This document shows, piece by piece, positions 49,430-60,336 of a DNA stretch of 64,000 nt. The translations under genes were made by a program, and so were the position numbers. Every line of letters begins with the position of its first letter. The first letter of the stretch is position 1. A model generated the notes under the pieces. The model had not been told where the DNA came from and did not search any database. It saw only the letters and a list, made by a program, of their open reading frames with translations. The stretch is from Cryptomeria japonica (lineage: Eukaryota; Streptophyta; Pinopsida; Cupressales; Cupressaceae): contig NC_081415.1 in the NCBI RefSeq assembly GCF_030272615.1, forward strand, positions 107,321,906 through 107,385,905. Direction: 5' to 3'.

Positions 49430-52400
49430 AATCAATAAAATATTATACTTCCATTGGCCTTTAAGAGGTTATGTTCTTTGTGAGATCCATCATGTTGTGT
49501 ATGTTTTCCACTCCACTAAAAGAGGTAAACAATTATTCAATCACCAAAAAAAATACAAAGAAAGGAGGGCAAACCACCTAGCAAAAAAGAGAATTACACA
49601 CTCTTTCATGTTACCACAAAGTGATCCAACATGTGAGACAATTTCCAAAACTATTGTCTCCTATATAAACATCCCAGCTCTACATTTGATCAAAGGCCCA
49701 TTTGCCCAAACAATTTGCTACTACATTCCACTCTCTATGAATATGACTAAAAAAAACAAATTCCGAGGAGCCACACAATTGAAGAATCTATCTAATAATC
49801 ATATCTAAGAACCAATTGGCATCATCTAGTTGTCGCTCATTCAAAAAAGTGAGAACTATTTGAGAATCAAACTTGCATATCATCCTCTTATAGCTAAGAA
49901 CACAACTACATTTTACATCATAGAAAATGGCAAGAGTCCCCATGAACTTATTCATATGAAGACCCTTCTAAACTAAAAAAATAAATTGAACATCTCTAGA
50001 TCTAACATGGCCTACTATACTAATATCGGCATGACCTGGATTCCTTAGAGATGAACCATCAATGTTAATTTTTAAAACCACTTGAGGAGGAGGGATCGAA
50101 TGACCCTCCTGATTTATCTTTTGCATAGGATGTCTACACCTATTTCTCATAATGTGCTAAGTACACATCACCCTAGGAGAATGAACACCTCCTTGAAGAG
50201 GAAAATTGAACTGATTGTAAATATGAACATTTCAAGGATCCACACCTTTAACAAAGTCACATTTCACCAAGACAATCTCATGTAGAGAATAAAAATATTT
50301 CCCCCACAACTCTTGAGAAAACATCTTAGCATCTTGAAAAATAATATGATTCCTATACAACAAAATATGCCAGATAATGAAAATGAGTCCTAGATCTCAA
50401 GTAACTTGAAGAAAAGAAGACTTAACATGGGGCCTATCCCAATGGGTGCAAAAATTATCCAAGAGGAGACATGCTAGTGGGGTTGATCCTAAACACTGCA
50501 ATAAAAGTGCCAAATCACCCTAGAGAAGGATAATTGAAAGAAAAGGTAAGACACACACTCCTCGCTTTGACAACAAAAAACACACATAGTGAGACCCTGG
50601 AATCCATTCTAGCATATATTATCCTAAATAAGATATTGATTTTGATCCACCAACCACATGAAGAAGTTTCTTTTGAGACAAGAAAATTTGTTAGACACTT
50701 ATTTCCACCAAGGCACCTCAACAACACCAAACAACTATCTAGCAAGTTCTTAGTACCCTACACCAATAGAATACTTACTAGACGAATCATAGCTGTAGGA
50801 CAAAACATCCTACCTCACTAAAGATTTGAATTCTTGAGAACAAAGAATCTAAGCTAACTCTTTACGAGCATCCGTAGATCTAGCTAGTGGCCATTCATAG
50901 GAATCCTTCCATCTATAACCAATAACCAACCCTAAATTTTGAATAGTCTTATAATCCTCTACCTTATCCCAACCCATTACAGTAAAACTATCACAAAGGA
51001 TTTGAAGGTGTGGATACATAATGTAGACATATAAAAATGACCACTTTCCTAAGTGAATATTTAATATTCATTTTTAACTTCATTCCTCTATTTTAATTAA
51101 ATTTTATTTAATTAAATTATTCACATTCTTCTATTTGATTAAATGAATTACTCAATTTATTTAATTAAGTTCACCTAAGCCTTCCATAGCTTTTAATTAA
51201 ATAAACCACTTTATTTAATTAATTCCTCTTTCTCCCCTTTTAATTAAAATCACATTTAATTAAATTGTTCATTGCAAGTAAATAAATCTAATTTATTTAT
51301 TTAAGTCCCCCACTTGTGTTTATGCAAGTTGCTTCTATTTTGTTGAAATAAAGTAATTTATTTTTAATTAAAATTACCCTCCATCCACTTCCATTCTCCT
51401 ACATATCCCACTTGCCTTTCTAAACCCCACTCTAGATTCTTCTAATCTCTTCTAAATTAGCCTAACCCATCTCCTAAATATAGTCACTTCTCAAACCCTC
51501 AAAGTCTTTGAAAACCATTAAAGGATTTATGTCTTCACCAATTTAACCTTGAAAGTCTTCCAAACCATTAATGGTTAACTCAACCCTCTTGCATGATTAC
51601 AGAATTTCTCTCTAACTCAACCTTCATCCAACCCAAGGGTCTCATCAAGCATTGATGGCTTTAACCTTGGTTGTCTCTTTAACCCTTGCACAAGAGTTTA
51701 TCCTTTGGGTAAGAGCTTTATCTAATGTATAACCTTAACCTAACCTTAACCCTTACCTCCTAAGGTAACCATGAGGTATTCTCAAGCATTTAATGCTTCT
51801 TGCATCTCCTCTCAAGCAATCTTATGTTGACAATTGTCACCATTTCATCGGTGAGAATTGTAAACATGGATTGATAACTTTCGATCGTAGCCCTTATTAA
51901 GATTATCCAATCTTGACCATTCATTGCCCTGTTTTTCCATAAATAGAGCCCTCCTCTCATTTACATATCCAAGTATTTAGTATCAAACTTATAGACATTT
52001 TAATAAGCATCTAATATAAATCATTTTAATCAAGCATTTAGCCTCTCTTTGAATAGAAATCATCTAAATAAGCATTTTAGAAGCATTTCTATTATCATAG
52101 CATTATCATATTAGACTAGTATATAATGTTAGGATAGATTTTACTAATCTTTCATATTATCATTATATCCATGCTAGTTTAATTCACACTAGATTTAATA
52201 TCATACACATCTAGGAATGCATTCTTGATAAATTGATCAATATCCCTCATTCTCATAGCTGTCATTCCTAAGTCACTTTGCTCAGTGATTTGAGAGCAAA
52301 GGCACTGGCTTGAGGGATCCTGTGAGATAGAGAACAATGGAACATCCCTTGGGGAGTTGATTTATTTCAATATAGCTCCATAACTTGCACCAAGAGTCCC

Positions 52401-54060
52401 ATTGGTGTGTGGACATGTCTAGAAACCAAAATATCCGTTTTCTTGCACCACTTTTCCCACACACATAAAAATAATAGGAGGATCGTTATCTCAAGAATAT
52501 AGCCAAAAAAGAGATTCCAAGCCCTTATTGTGTATCCAAAATAGTCCACTCTTAATGAGTTGAGTTCTAGTTTTCAGAGTGTATCAAACCATAGAATCAC
52601 CTCCCTCCAAATTTCAACAAGGAACATCCAAAAAGTGAACTCCATATAGATACTTATGCATAATGATGTGACCCCAAAGCTGATTTAGACAAGTACAATA
52701 GTGCCAACATAATTTGCCAGCTACAACTTTGCCATTTAAGATAGAAGAGAGGAAATCAAGACACCCCTCCTTCTTTGGCCTACACATTTAAATGCCAACT
52801 CAGTTAAAATCCACTTAGAAGTATAAATATTACCACTCCAAAGGAAGTGACACAAGAGAGTGTCAAATTCCTTAAGAAAATGCACAAGAGCCACTTGAAC
52901 AAAACCTCTATAAATACGAAGAGTCTAGATCACAGATCAAGATAGAGTCACCCTAGCAATAGTGGACAACCACCTATGAGCCCAATGAGTAACCTTCCAA
53001 TTGAATCTTATCCAATGGACCCTGCCTATATGATCTAAGTGGCCTTTCAATAGCTAGAGGGAACCAAAAATAGAGAAAGGGAAGAGAGCCAACTTGAAAC
53101 CTCAAGATATTAGCAATCCTTCTTTGAATAGACTCAAGAGGAAAAGAAAAGAAAGATAAAATATTTGTGCTCATTAACTTTCTAATCTAAAGCAGCTAAA
53201 TAAATATCCAATGTCCATTGAAATATTTAACTTCATGAAGATCAGAAACCCACATAAGAGAAGTATCATCCACAAATTGGAGATGAGAATGCTTAAGAAG
53301 CTCATTACCTCATCTCTAACCTTGAATCAAGCCTTGGGAAACTTGAGACTTGATAAATCTACCCAATCCCTCAGCGATAATAATAAAAAATAAAGAAAAA
53401 GAGGATCCCCCTAGCTAAGAACCGTGGAAGCTCCAAATAACACAAAAGGCTCAACATTGATAATAATAGAGAAGTACACAACAGAAAAACAACTTATAGT
53501 CCACCTGACCCAATCCTGATTAAAACCAAAGGCTATAAGAATATTTTGCAAAAAGGGCCACTTTACTCTACCATAAGCAGCCACCAAAAGTAATGACTTC
53601 AAAAGTAGCCACCACTCCATCCTGAATTTGTCTTCATGCCACAAAATTCACTTTCTCATTCAAGATGAGAGATGAGAGCCAATTTTTTAGCCTCTCTGCA
53701 CTTAGTTTAGCAATGATTTTATACACCACATTGCAAATAGAAATGGAGCTAAAGAAATCCAGCTAATCAACACCTTCCTTTTTAGGAATAAGAAAAAGGA
53801 GAGTAGAATTCAAGGCTCGAAGGAATTTTTCACTACTATGAGATTTTCAAACCACTTTAAGAAAATCCAAACTAATAACATATCCCAAAATTCCTAAAAA
53901 AATATTTTGTAGGAAACCGACCTGGACCTAGAGCTTTACCCTTATGCATCCCAAACACAACCTCTCCTAATTCAAGTAGGGAGGTCCAACATATGGGGGA
54001 GTAGAGAATAATTTTCTTCTATGAGTTGAGAATGAAACAATAGTGCATATGTTTTGTGGG
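49430..54060 (-). mobile_element. LINE with reverse transcriptase and RNase H, inserted in element B
   Basis: The minus-strand order is as follows. A reverse transcriptase region lies at 53644-52974: AYGRVKWPFLQNILIAFGF, then the active-site box FVDDTSLM at about 53283-53260, then RRIANILRFQVGSLPFLYF. A thumb and connection region with RPKKEG and KLCWHYCTC lies at about 52800-52550. A zinc-binding RVT-type region is at about 51020-50515. An RNase H start, VVLKINIDGSSLRNPGHA, is at about 50090-50020, continuing to about 49800 (SQIVLTFLNERQLDDANWF). Plant L1-clade LINEs can carry such an RNase H. Many stops are present. The endonuclease part is missing, so the insertion is 5'-truncated. Edges are set by where copy A similarity stops and resumes. 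Confidence 0.85.
51022..52336. repeat. LTR-like insertion within the LINE
   Basis: LINE coding traces stop at about 51020 and resume at about 52340. The intervening 1315 bp begins TGTAGACATATAAA and ends GAGAACA, and is rich in TTTAATTAA repeats (51090-51370). It contains a TATA-like CCATAAATAGAGCC at 51937-51950. This is what a solo LTR looks like. I could not find a convincing target duplication, so the exact ends are provisional. Confidence 0.5.
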
Positions 54061-54799
54061 AAACTTTTATGGAGATAATCATATTTGTTATAAAGTCAAC
54101 ATAAAGTCCTTACAATGTAAATACATTAGATGAGTTTCCTAGAGAGTGAGTCATTTTTTCTGATAACTTGAATGTCGTAAGGTGTGTCAAATGCATGGAA
54201 AATGTACAAGAAGTGCACATGTTAAAATTTATTGGAATTTGAAAATGGTAGTGTTGGTATTCTATAAACAAAAGAAGAAATTTCATCTTTGCAAGGGCAT
54301 GCCATTCATACATCAAAATTCTTTGCTAGTCGTTTGATCTTTTGATAATAATTGAGCTACAATTTTTACTTGTCCTTGGACATTCAAAAAGAGATTAAAT
54401 TGGCATGAATATTGGAGCATTAAAGTTAGCATATGTTTGATATAATATTTTATGCAGATCAAGGAAAGGATCCAACAACCGACAAGATAAGATATTTTAT
54501 ATTCCTCAAATATAAACGCAAAAATAATATAATTGTTGCTTGTAGAGGCGCTATTTGGTGGTTGTCCATTTTTTTTCTCTAGTTTTGGAACCTAAATTCT
54601 TATTGAAAAGATTATGGATATCAAGTATTGTTAAGAACGCTATTAGAAATTATTTATCTATTTATTGATAAAAAATATAATACAAGTCACTTACGATGCT
54701 ATCATCAACATTAGTTGAAAAGAAGATTCAACTAGAAATGATTCTCCAAGTATTTTTCCTCATATATCCCATGAAATGTGTATCTTTTTACAATCGATG

Positions 54800-56050
54800 G
54801 TCAAAAGAGTGAATTTATGATGAGATTTAAATTAGGTTTCAAGAAGCTATACTCAAAGATGGAAACACAAAGTGTATTTACTATAGCTGGGTAAAAGTAC
54901 AAAGTTGTGTCACACTTTTATAAAGGAAATGGCTAATGATGATTCAACATTTTAAATTAAAACAATAGAAAGTGAAATATATGTTTTGAATTTTGAATTG
55001 ATGTAAACTAATGAAATTTATATTCTTATGTCTATTTTAAGTTTGTAATTTTAACAAAAATTTAAAAAATTATTTTAATATAGTTTTTTCATAAAATAAA
55101 CACTATAATTTAGTTGCTGAAAACATGTTGAAATTGAAGTTACACAAGCCACCACATGTTATCTAGTAAAATTTACTTTTTTTCTTGAATTTTTTTTTGT
55201 ATATTGATAACTTGAAACTTTAGTGCATGGATATATTGTTTAATATTTTTCAATAAATTTGGAAAGTTGTGTGTGCTGAAATATAACTGTTTCCAATTCC
55301 CACCACCTTTTTATTAATTATTTATCCAAATCAGAAAAAGAATTATATCATCTTGACATAGATTCTTTTCTCTACTGCATCATATTTTTTTCAATTTTTC
55401 TAATAAAGTTTAGTATTTTTCCTTGACAAGATAATCAACCTTATATTTTAGTCCTAATAATCTATTTCAATAAAAATAAAATATAAAACATGAAAAACTA
55501 ATTAAAATATTAAAAGATATATATTTTGGAAAATTCAATTATATATCTATAAAAGGGTATTTTTACATTTCAAAAACACTACTATTTATAAGAGTAGGAG
55601 TTGTTGAAACATCGAGTTTTATTTTTTTTTGTAATTAGACCAAAAGTAGTATAAAATATACATTTAGTAGACACTTCCAATTGGAAAATTTGTGGCCCAT
55701 ATATAACTTAGCTATAATGAATCTATATAGGCCATATGTTTGACTAAAATTAATATTTAGTTAGAATTACTTAAATTCACTTGTGCTGATAAGTTAGCCT
55801 GAAACATGACACAGTTTTGTGCTTTTACCTAGCTACAGTCTACGTGATTGGAAGTATGGTTCCATATGCATTATATGTTCATTCCCATTGGTAAGAATGC
55901 ACTAACATGGTTATGTTTCTCTTTGGATATATCAAGGGTCATTAAAGAGAAATAACCCCATTAGAGGTCTCATTGAAACCATCACAATTGAAGCTTTATG
56001 TTCAACACTTGACAATGCCTCCAAAGATTCATTGAAGCTATAATATGGAT
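54800..56050 (+). pseudogene. VIT fragment in copy B, split by a transposon
   Basis: Bases 54800-54886 and 55839-56050 together correspond to the VIT fragment of copy A (26250-26568). The right part keeps the coding trace for the transmembrane stretch and the FGY(I/L)KGH segment, with shifts and stops. The 946-bp element at 54887 separates the parts. Confidence 0.7.
54887..55832. mobile_element. 946-bp inverted-repeat DNA transposon, non-autonomous
   Basis: The left end CTGGGTAAAAGTACAAAG and the reverse complement of the right end, CTAGGTAAAAGCACAAAA, form inverted repeats that extend into GTGTCA. The flanks are CTATAG (54881-54886) and CTACAG (55833-55838). Copy A has the uninterrupted site ACTACAGCG, so the insertion is confirmed by an empty-site comparison. 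No coding region is present. The superfamily is not clear from these ends. Confidence 0.82.
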
Positions 56051-56626
56051 AAACTATAATAGGTTCATTTTGGAGGCTAGTGGCATTGGAGGATGGAGTA
56101 GTATTCATCACCTCAAGCTAGCTTCTCGCTTTGAGATGATTCTTTGCATGAGAAGCATTTTTGGATTTAGTCTTATTTATTGGTGTTGCAAATTTTCAAG
56201 AATACATGTATTGTGAAGTTTGATTTTTGGAGACAAGTTTTACGTTTAGTGAAGAGCTCAATTATCAATGGCTGCCCACAAATTTCATGAGGATGTGATT
56301 AGGAATGATCACCCTTACAAGGGTGAAGAGACAATTTGGATGATTTTTATTTAGAATAATTGAATGTTTGTAATTAGAGAGTTTGGGACTAAGAGCCCAA
56401 GGATTTAGCTTAGAGCTACACCTTTATGAGATTCATGAGGCAACTTGGGGAGTTCCACTTGATTCAAGACTTGTTCTTCAAATAAATTTCTTCTAAAAAA
56501 TATGTATTCATACTATGTAATCAAATTCTTTTAGGATTTTATTTTTAAGGGGGGATCCCTTGGCTAGATTACAAACACTTGGTGTTTTAGTGATAGGTTT
56601 ACAAATGAAATGTTCTAAGGGGGAAA

Positions 56627-56769
56627 TGGTAGTGTAAGTATGATATATTACATCTTTTAATGTAGTCATATAGTTAGCAATGTCGTCAACTGTGTTAACT
56701 ATTTCTCCATTGTATAAATCTGCTTCAATACATCAAATAAGATATCGTGCATTAACCTATCTCTCTCTA
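56627..56769 (+). repeat. 3' LTR of VIT-carrying element B
   Basis: 143 bp, preceded by the polypurine tract AAGGGGGAAA. It starts TGGTAGTGTAAGTATG and aligns with the other three short LTRs. Confidence 0.75.
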
Positions 56770-59270
56770 AAGGTTAAGTCAACAAATCAAAAGTAGAGAA
56801 AAATAATGTAAATATAAATAATTCTATAAATATTTATACCAAATTATAGTGCGAACATGACTAAATAGGAAAAAATAGGAAATATCACCAAATTGTCTCA
56901 TCACTTTATTAGTCCTAAATAGGAAATGAAAAGAAAAAACAAAGACCACAAGACATTCCCACAAATTTAACTAGTTATACAAGAGCTACAAATAATAAAA
57001 AAATTTACATTCATCGTAATCAAATTATCTCATGAAACAAAGGATCCTATTACACTTGAAAGTTGAAAAGGTATTGAATTTGTCTAGCACATTTGATGTC
57101 TCATTCATGGAGTTTCAAATTCTCTCTTCTTTACTTGCGAAAATAAAAAGATAAAATGAAACATAATGTTGCATGCTTAATACTTTAGAATATCTACTTT
57201 CTAATGCAGAATATGAATAGAAAACACTACTTGGTATCTATTTTTTTCATATATGAAATAGAATGCATTGCCTCATAGACTCAACAATAGCATTCTTGTG
57301 AAGTTTGAAACCAAAAATTGCTTCCTTCTACCATAAAGGAAAATAAAAGCAGAAGGAAAGTGACAAATTATAATTTTTCATTTCTTATTTTCTTTGAAAT
57401 AGCTTCGAGAAATATGTTTTAAACTTTCATTGCATTGACAAAAAGACCACTTAGTAGGTTGTAATTTTGAATAATTTAGTTTAACCCCTACAGTTAGAAT
57501 ATCATGAAATATTTTCCAAGACATAATTTGTGCACTTCTTTCATTAGTCTTTCAAATGTGAGAATTTAATTTCATCATCAAAAGCAATTTTAGATAGATC
57601 CTCTTAAAAAGAAAACAAGCAAATGGATATTTCTGTAGCCACCACCACTCCTTGTATAAATTACATTGTAGGGGTGTCCAAAGATTCAAAAGGAGCTCCA
57701 TAAGAACCAATGACTTAACAAAAACCAAGAAACCCTTAACTTTGTTATTAAGACAAAGAATTTTTAAAATTTCATCAACTAGTGAAGGGAGTTGAAGTCC
57801 CAAATATCACCAATATGTCTCATCCCTTTCTTCAAACACTAATAGACCTGTTTACAAAAGATGGAAACCATTGGTTGCCCATGGTATTGAACAAGCTTGT
57901 TCCACCAAATAAATGAGTTAGAAAAGTTGAAACCATGTTGTTACAAATCCTTCCTCCACTATAGAAAATTATACTTTTTTTTTTCAATGTTAGCAAATAG
58001 ATTGCAATGTGATAGAAACTTTAACATGAAAAAGTGGGGCCCACATTTTGTAGAATATTATTCATATTATAAAGTGCTATTAAGTACTACACCAAAAATT
58101 TCCATTTTTCATCACTTGACATGGCTCTTATCATCTACTTTGTAGCTAGACAAATTATTTGTGTCGTGGGGTTCAAAAGAATAGATCCACCTCTACCTTT
58201 TGGTTGTATACAATGTAGCCAAGAGAAAGATTTGAAACTCATTTTTTTCATCCCATTTATTCCATATGAATTGATGAATGAGTTTGTTAAGGTCTTTATA
58301 ACCTTTTTTATAGGGCATACAACTAGAAGAATAGTAGACATGAGTGGCTCAAAAGAAATGGTTTATATAACTTGATTTTTACTAAATAGTGAAACATATT
58401 TATTATTCCAATTGAAGATTTTATTTATCAATTTTGTGATAAACCTACTCCACATATCATGGAGAGAAACCCCCAACCCAAATAGGATACCAAGGTTGTG
58501 AGTAATTTTCCCATGTCTAGTTTGTTTCCATTCTTTCAAATCCATTCTAGAATCAAATGTAGATACATCATAAAATATTTAGTAATATGATGAGCCAATT
58601 TCAAATAAGAAACAAAGCAGTACAAATCTAGGACCTCCAAAACATGATTAAGTTTTTATTCATAATTTTGAATAAATAGCAAAGTATCGTTAGCAAACTT
58701 TTTGTTTAAAATAGATACATTGTTAGGAATAGTGGTGCCTTCAATTATTGTCATATGATTGTATTTTAACAAAAGGTAGCTGAGGCCACTAGCTGCTAAA
58801 GCATAGAGAAATTGAGATAAAATGTAGCCCTACTTAATTGAGCATAATAGAGGAAAGGTTCAAATATTGAATTATTGATCATTTGAGAATTTGCATCATT
58901 AAATAGAATTTGAACATGCCTACATATTTTGGGATCAAAACCCAACAACAACAATATATTGATAATAAAAATCCATCTTATCCTATCAAAAAATTTATCA
59001 AAATTAATCTTAACCAATAGAGAATTTTGCCTTGACTGTTGAGCTTGCTCACTAGTTTTCTAAGCCAACAATAAATTATCAATTATAAACATGTGACCAA
59101 GGAACCTTGTTTGTCTAGGTCTAACTATCATTTTAGTCCCTAGATTAATCATAATAGCTAGAGCTTTAACAATAATTCTATAGGAAGCGTTGAACAAGAT
59201 AATAGAACTCCATCCAAAAAATTGACATGTATTTTTCCCTTTAGAACAACAAAGGAGAAACAATACAAGA
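56770..59270 (-). mobile_element. LINE, reverse transcriptase to 3' end
   Basis: From right to left on the minus strand: the fingers region FNASYRIIVKALA and RQTRFLGHMFIIDNLLLA (59263-59060); motif A VKINFDKFFDRIRW (59017-58796); the catalytic box FANDTLLF at about 58700-58677, where the family has FADD; then LGILFGLGVSLHDMW (about 58500-58420) and the thumb and zinc regions down to 57552. The changed aspartate and multiple stops show that it is dead. Its 3' part is the sequence shared with 27286-27712 and 34546-35680. Confidence 0.83.
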
Positions 59271-60263
59271 AAAAAATAAAATATATAAGCTTTACATGGT
59301 TCCCTCTCCCTAGTAGTAGACTATGCATGTCTCATGCTGATGGACATGAAGTGGTTTAAGGAGCATCTTGGGTCGAGAAAGGATGGATAGGCAGTAGAGC
59401 ATACAAATGAGATATACTAATAATTGAAATATCGATGAGTCCTAGGGAATGGATGATTAGGATCGGGTTAATACACTTCTACTCATATATAATTTTTAAA
59501 TAATTTATAGATTGAAATTATATATCGATAAGCTATTATGTGTTATGCTTTACGACGTTTAGAAAATAATAATAGTATATGTTTAATTAATCATTAAAAA
59601 TATGTTGTGAAATTTATTGACATTCACATTCATATTTAAGTGAAAAAAGTTTTGTTCAATAAAATGTTCAAACATTGGTACAACTTTAATGGAGGACAAA
59701 GTCTGATAATTGATTACTGTGTGTAAGGAGTTAGAAAAGTGTTGTTTTAGACACTTTGTATTTTTACGCATAATAAATATATCAAATTTGATGGTGATTA
59801 AGTTGTCAATTAGTCGAAGAAGAAGCTATAACTTTTTGACAACTGTTCAATATTGATGTGTTAAGTTTTGGAAAGCACGAAATTAAAGTGAAACATCTGC
59901 TCAATCCTCTTCCCCAAATAATATTTTCTTTCCAAATAAAACTCAAAAGTCTGATTCTTGGTTTTGACAAACCAATTAGGTTACAGGGGTACGAGATTTT
60001 GAAGCGTTATTTGAGCCTGCAGGCTTCGACGTAGTTCAAAGATGGAATTATCAAAAATAAAGTTGAAAAACGTTGTTAATGGGCTACAACACAAAGTCCA
60101 CAAGTAAACAATTCCTACAACAGACAGAAAGGTATACCGTCTCTCACTCGAGGGGAGAGGGAACATTATTCAAAGTCGTCCCGAATGTTTCTTTCCAAAT
60201 GTGCTGACTAAAACTCAGCCTGGAGAGGGTCTTGAAGTTTTGTTCAAGCAAATAAAGTAGAGG
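59271..60263. other. Spacer upstream of the receptor kinase
   Basis: No gene seen. The first 900 bases are AT-rich. The last 200 bases, nearest the receptor kinase, are less AT-rich and probably belong to its promoter. Confidence 0.4.
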
Positions 60264-60271
60264 CTATAAGA
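60264..60271 (+). promoter_or_regulatory. Candidate TATA box of the receptor kinase
   Basis: CTATAAGA lies 73 bases before the ATG at 60337, leaving room for a short leader. Position and context are the only support. Confidence 0.4.
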
Positions 60272-60336
60272 GGAGAAGATATATCTTCTTGAGCTGTGCC
60301 TTTACATCGTTTGCCAGTAATACCAAGTATAACAAG

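Larger units (their letters stand above)
49107..56769 (+). mobile_element. VIT-carrying LTR element, copy B, interrupted
   Basis: The 5' LTR (49107-49252), primer site and first 175 interior bases match copy A. The match resumes at about 54131 after a LINE insertion, is broken again at 54887-55832 by an inverted-repeat transposon, and ends with the 3' LTR (56627-56769). With the insertions removed it is close to 2 kb, like copy A. Flanks AGATT (49102-49106) and AGGTT (56771-56775) look like the same target duplication as in copy A, and the sequence beyond the right LTR is also shared. The two copies therefore arose by segment duplication. Confidence 0.78.

Noticed and set aside
49407-49808. 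133-codon plus-strand frame
   Set aside because: It lies opposite the RNase H end of the minus-strand LINE and has no domain of its own.
51022-52336. Calling the target-site duplication of the LTR in the LINE
   Set aside because: Flanks CATAA and ATGGA do not match, so only the LTR-like body is reported.
60289-60336. A longer open frame starting at TTG before the receptor kinase ATG
   Set aside because: It has no ATG. The ATG at 60337 directly precedes a normal signal peptide, and the extra 16 codons are polar and do not resemble LRR-XII N termini.
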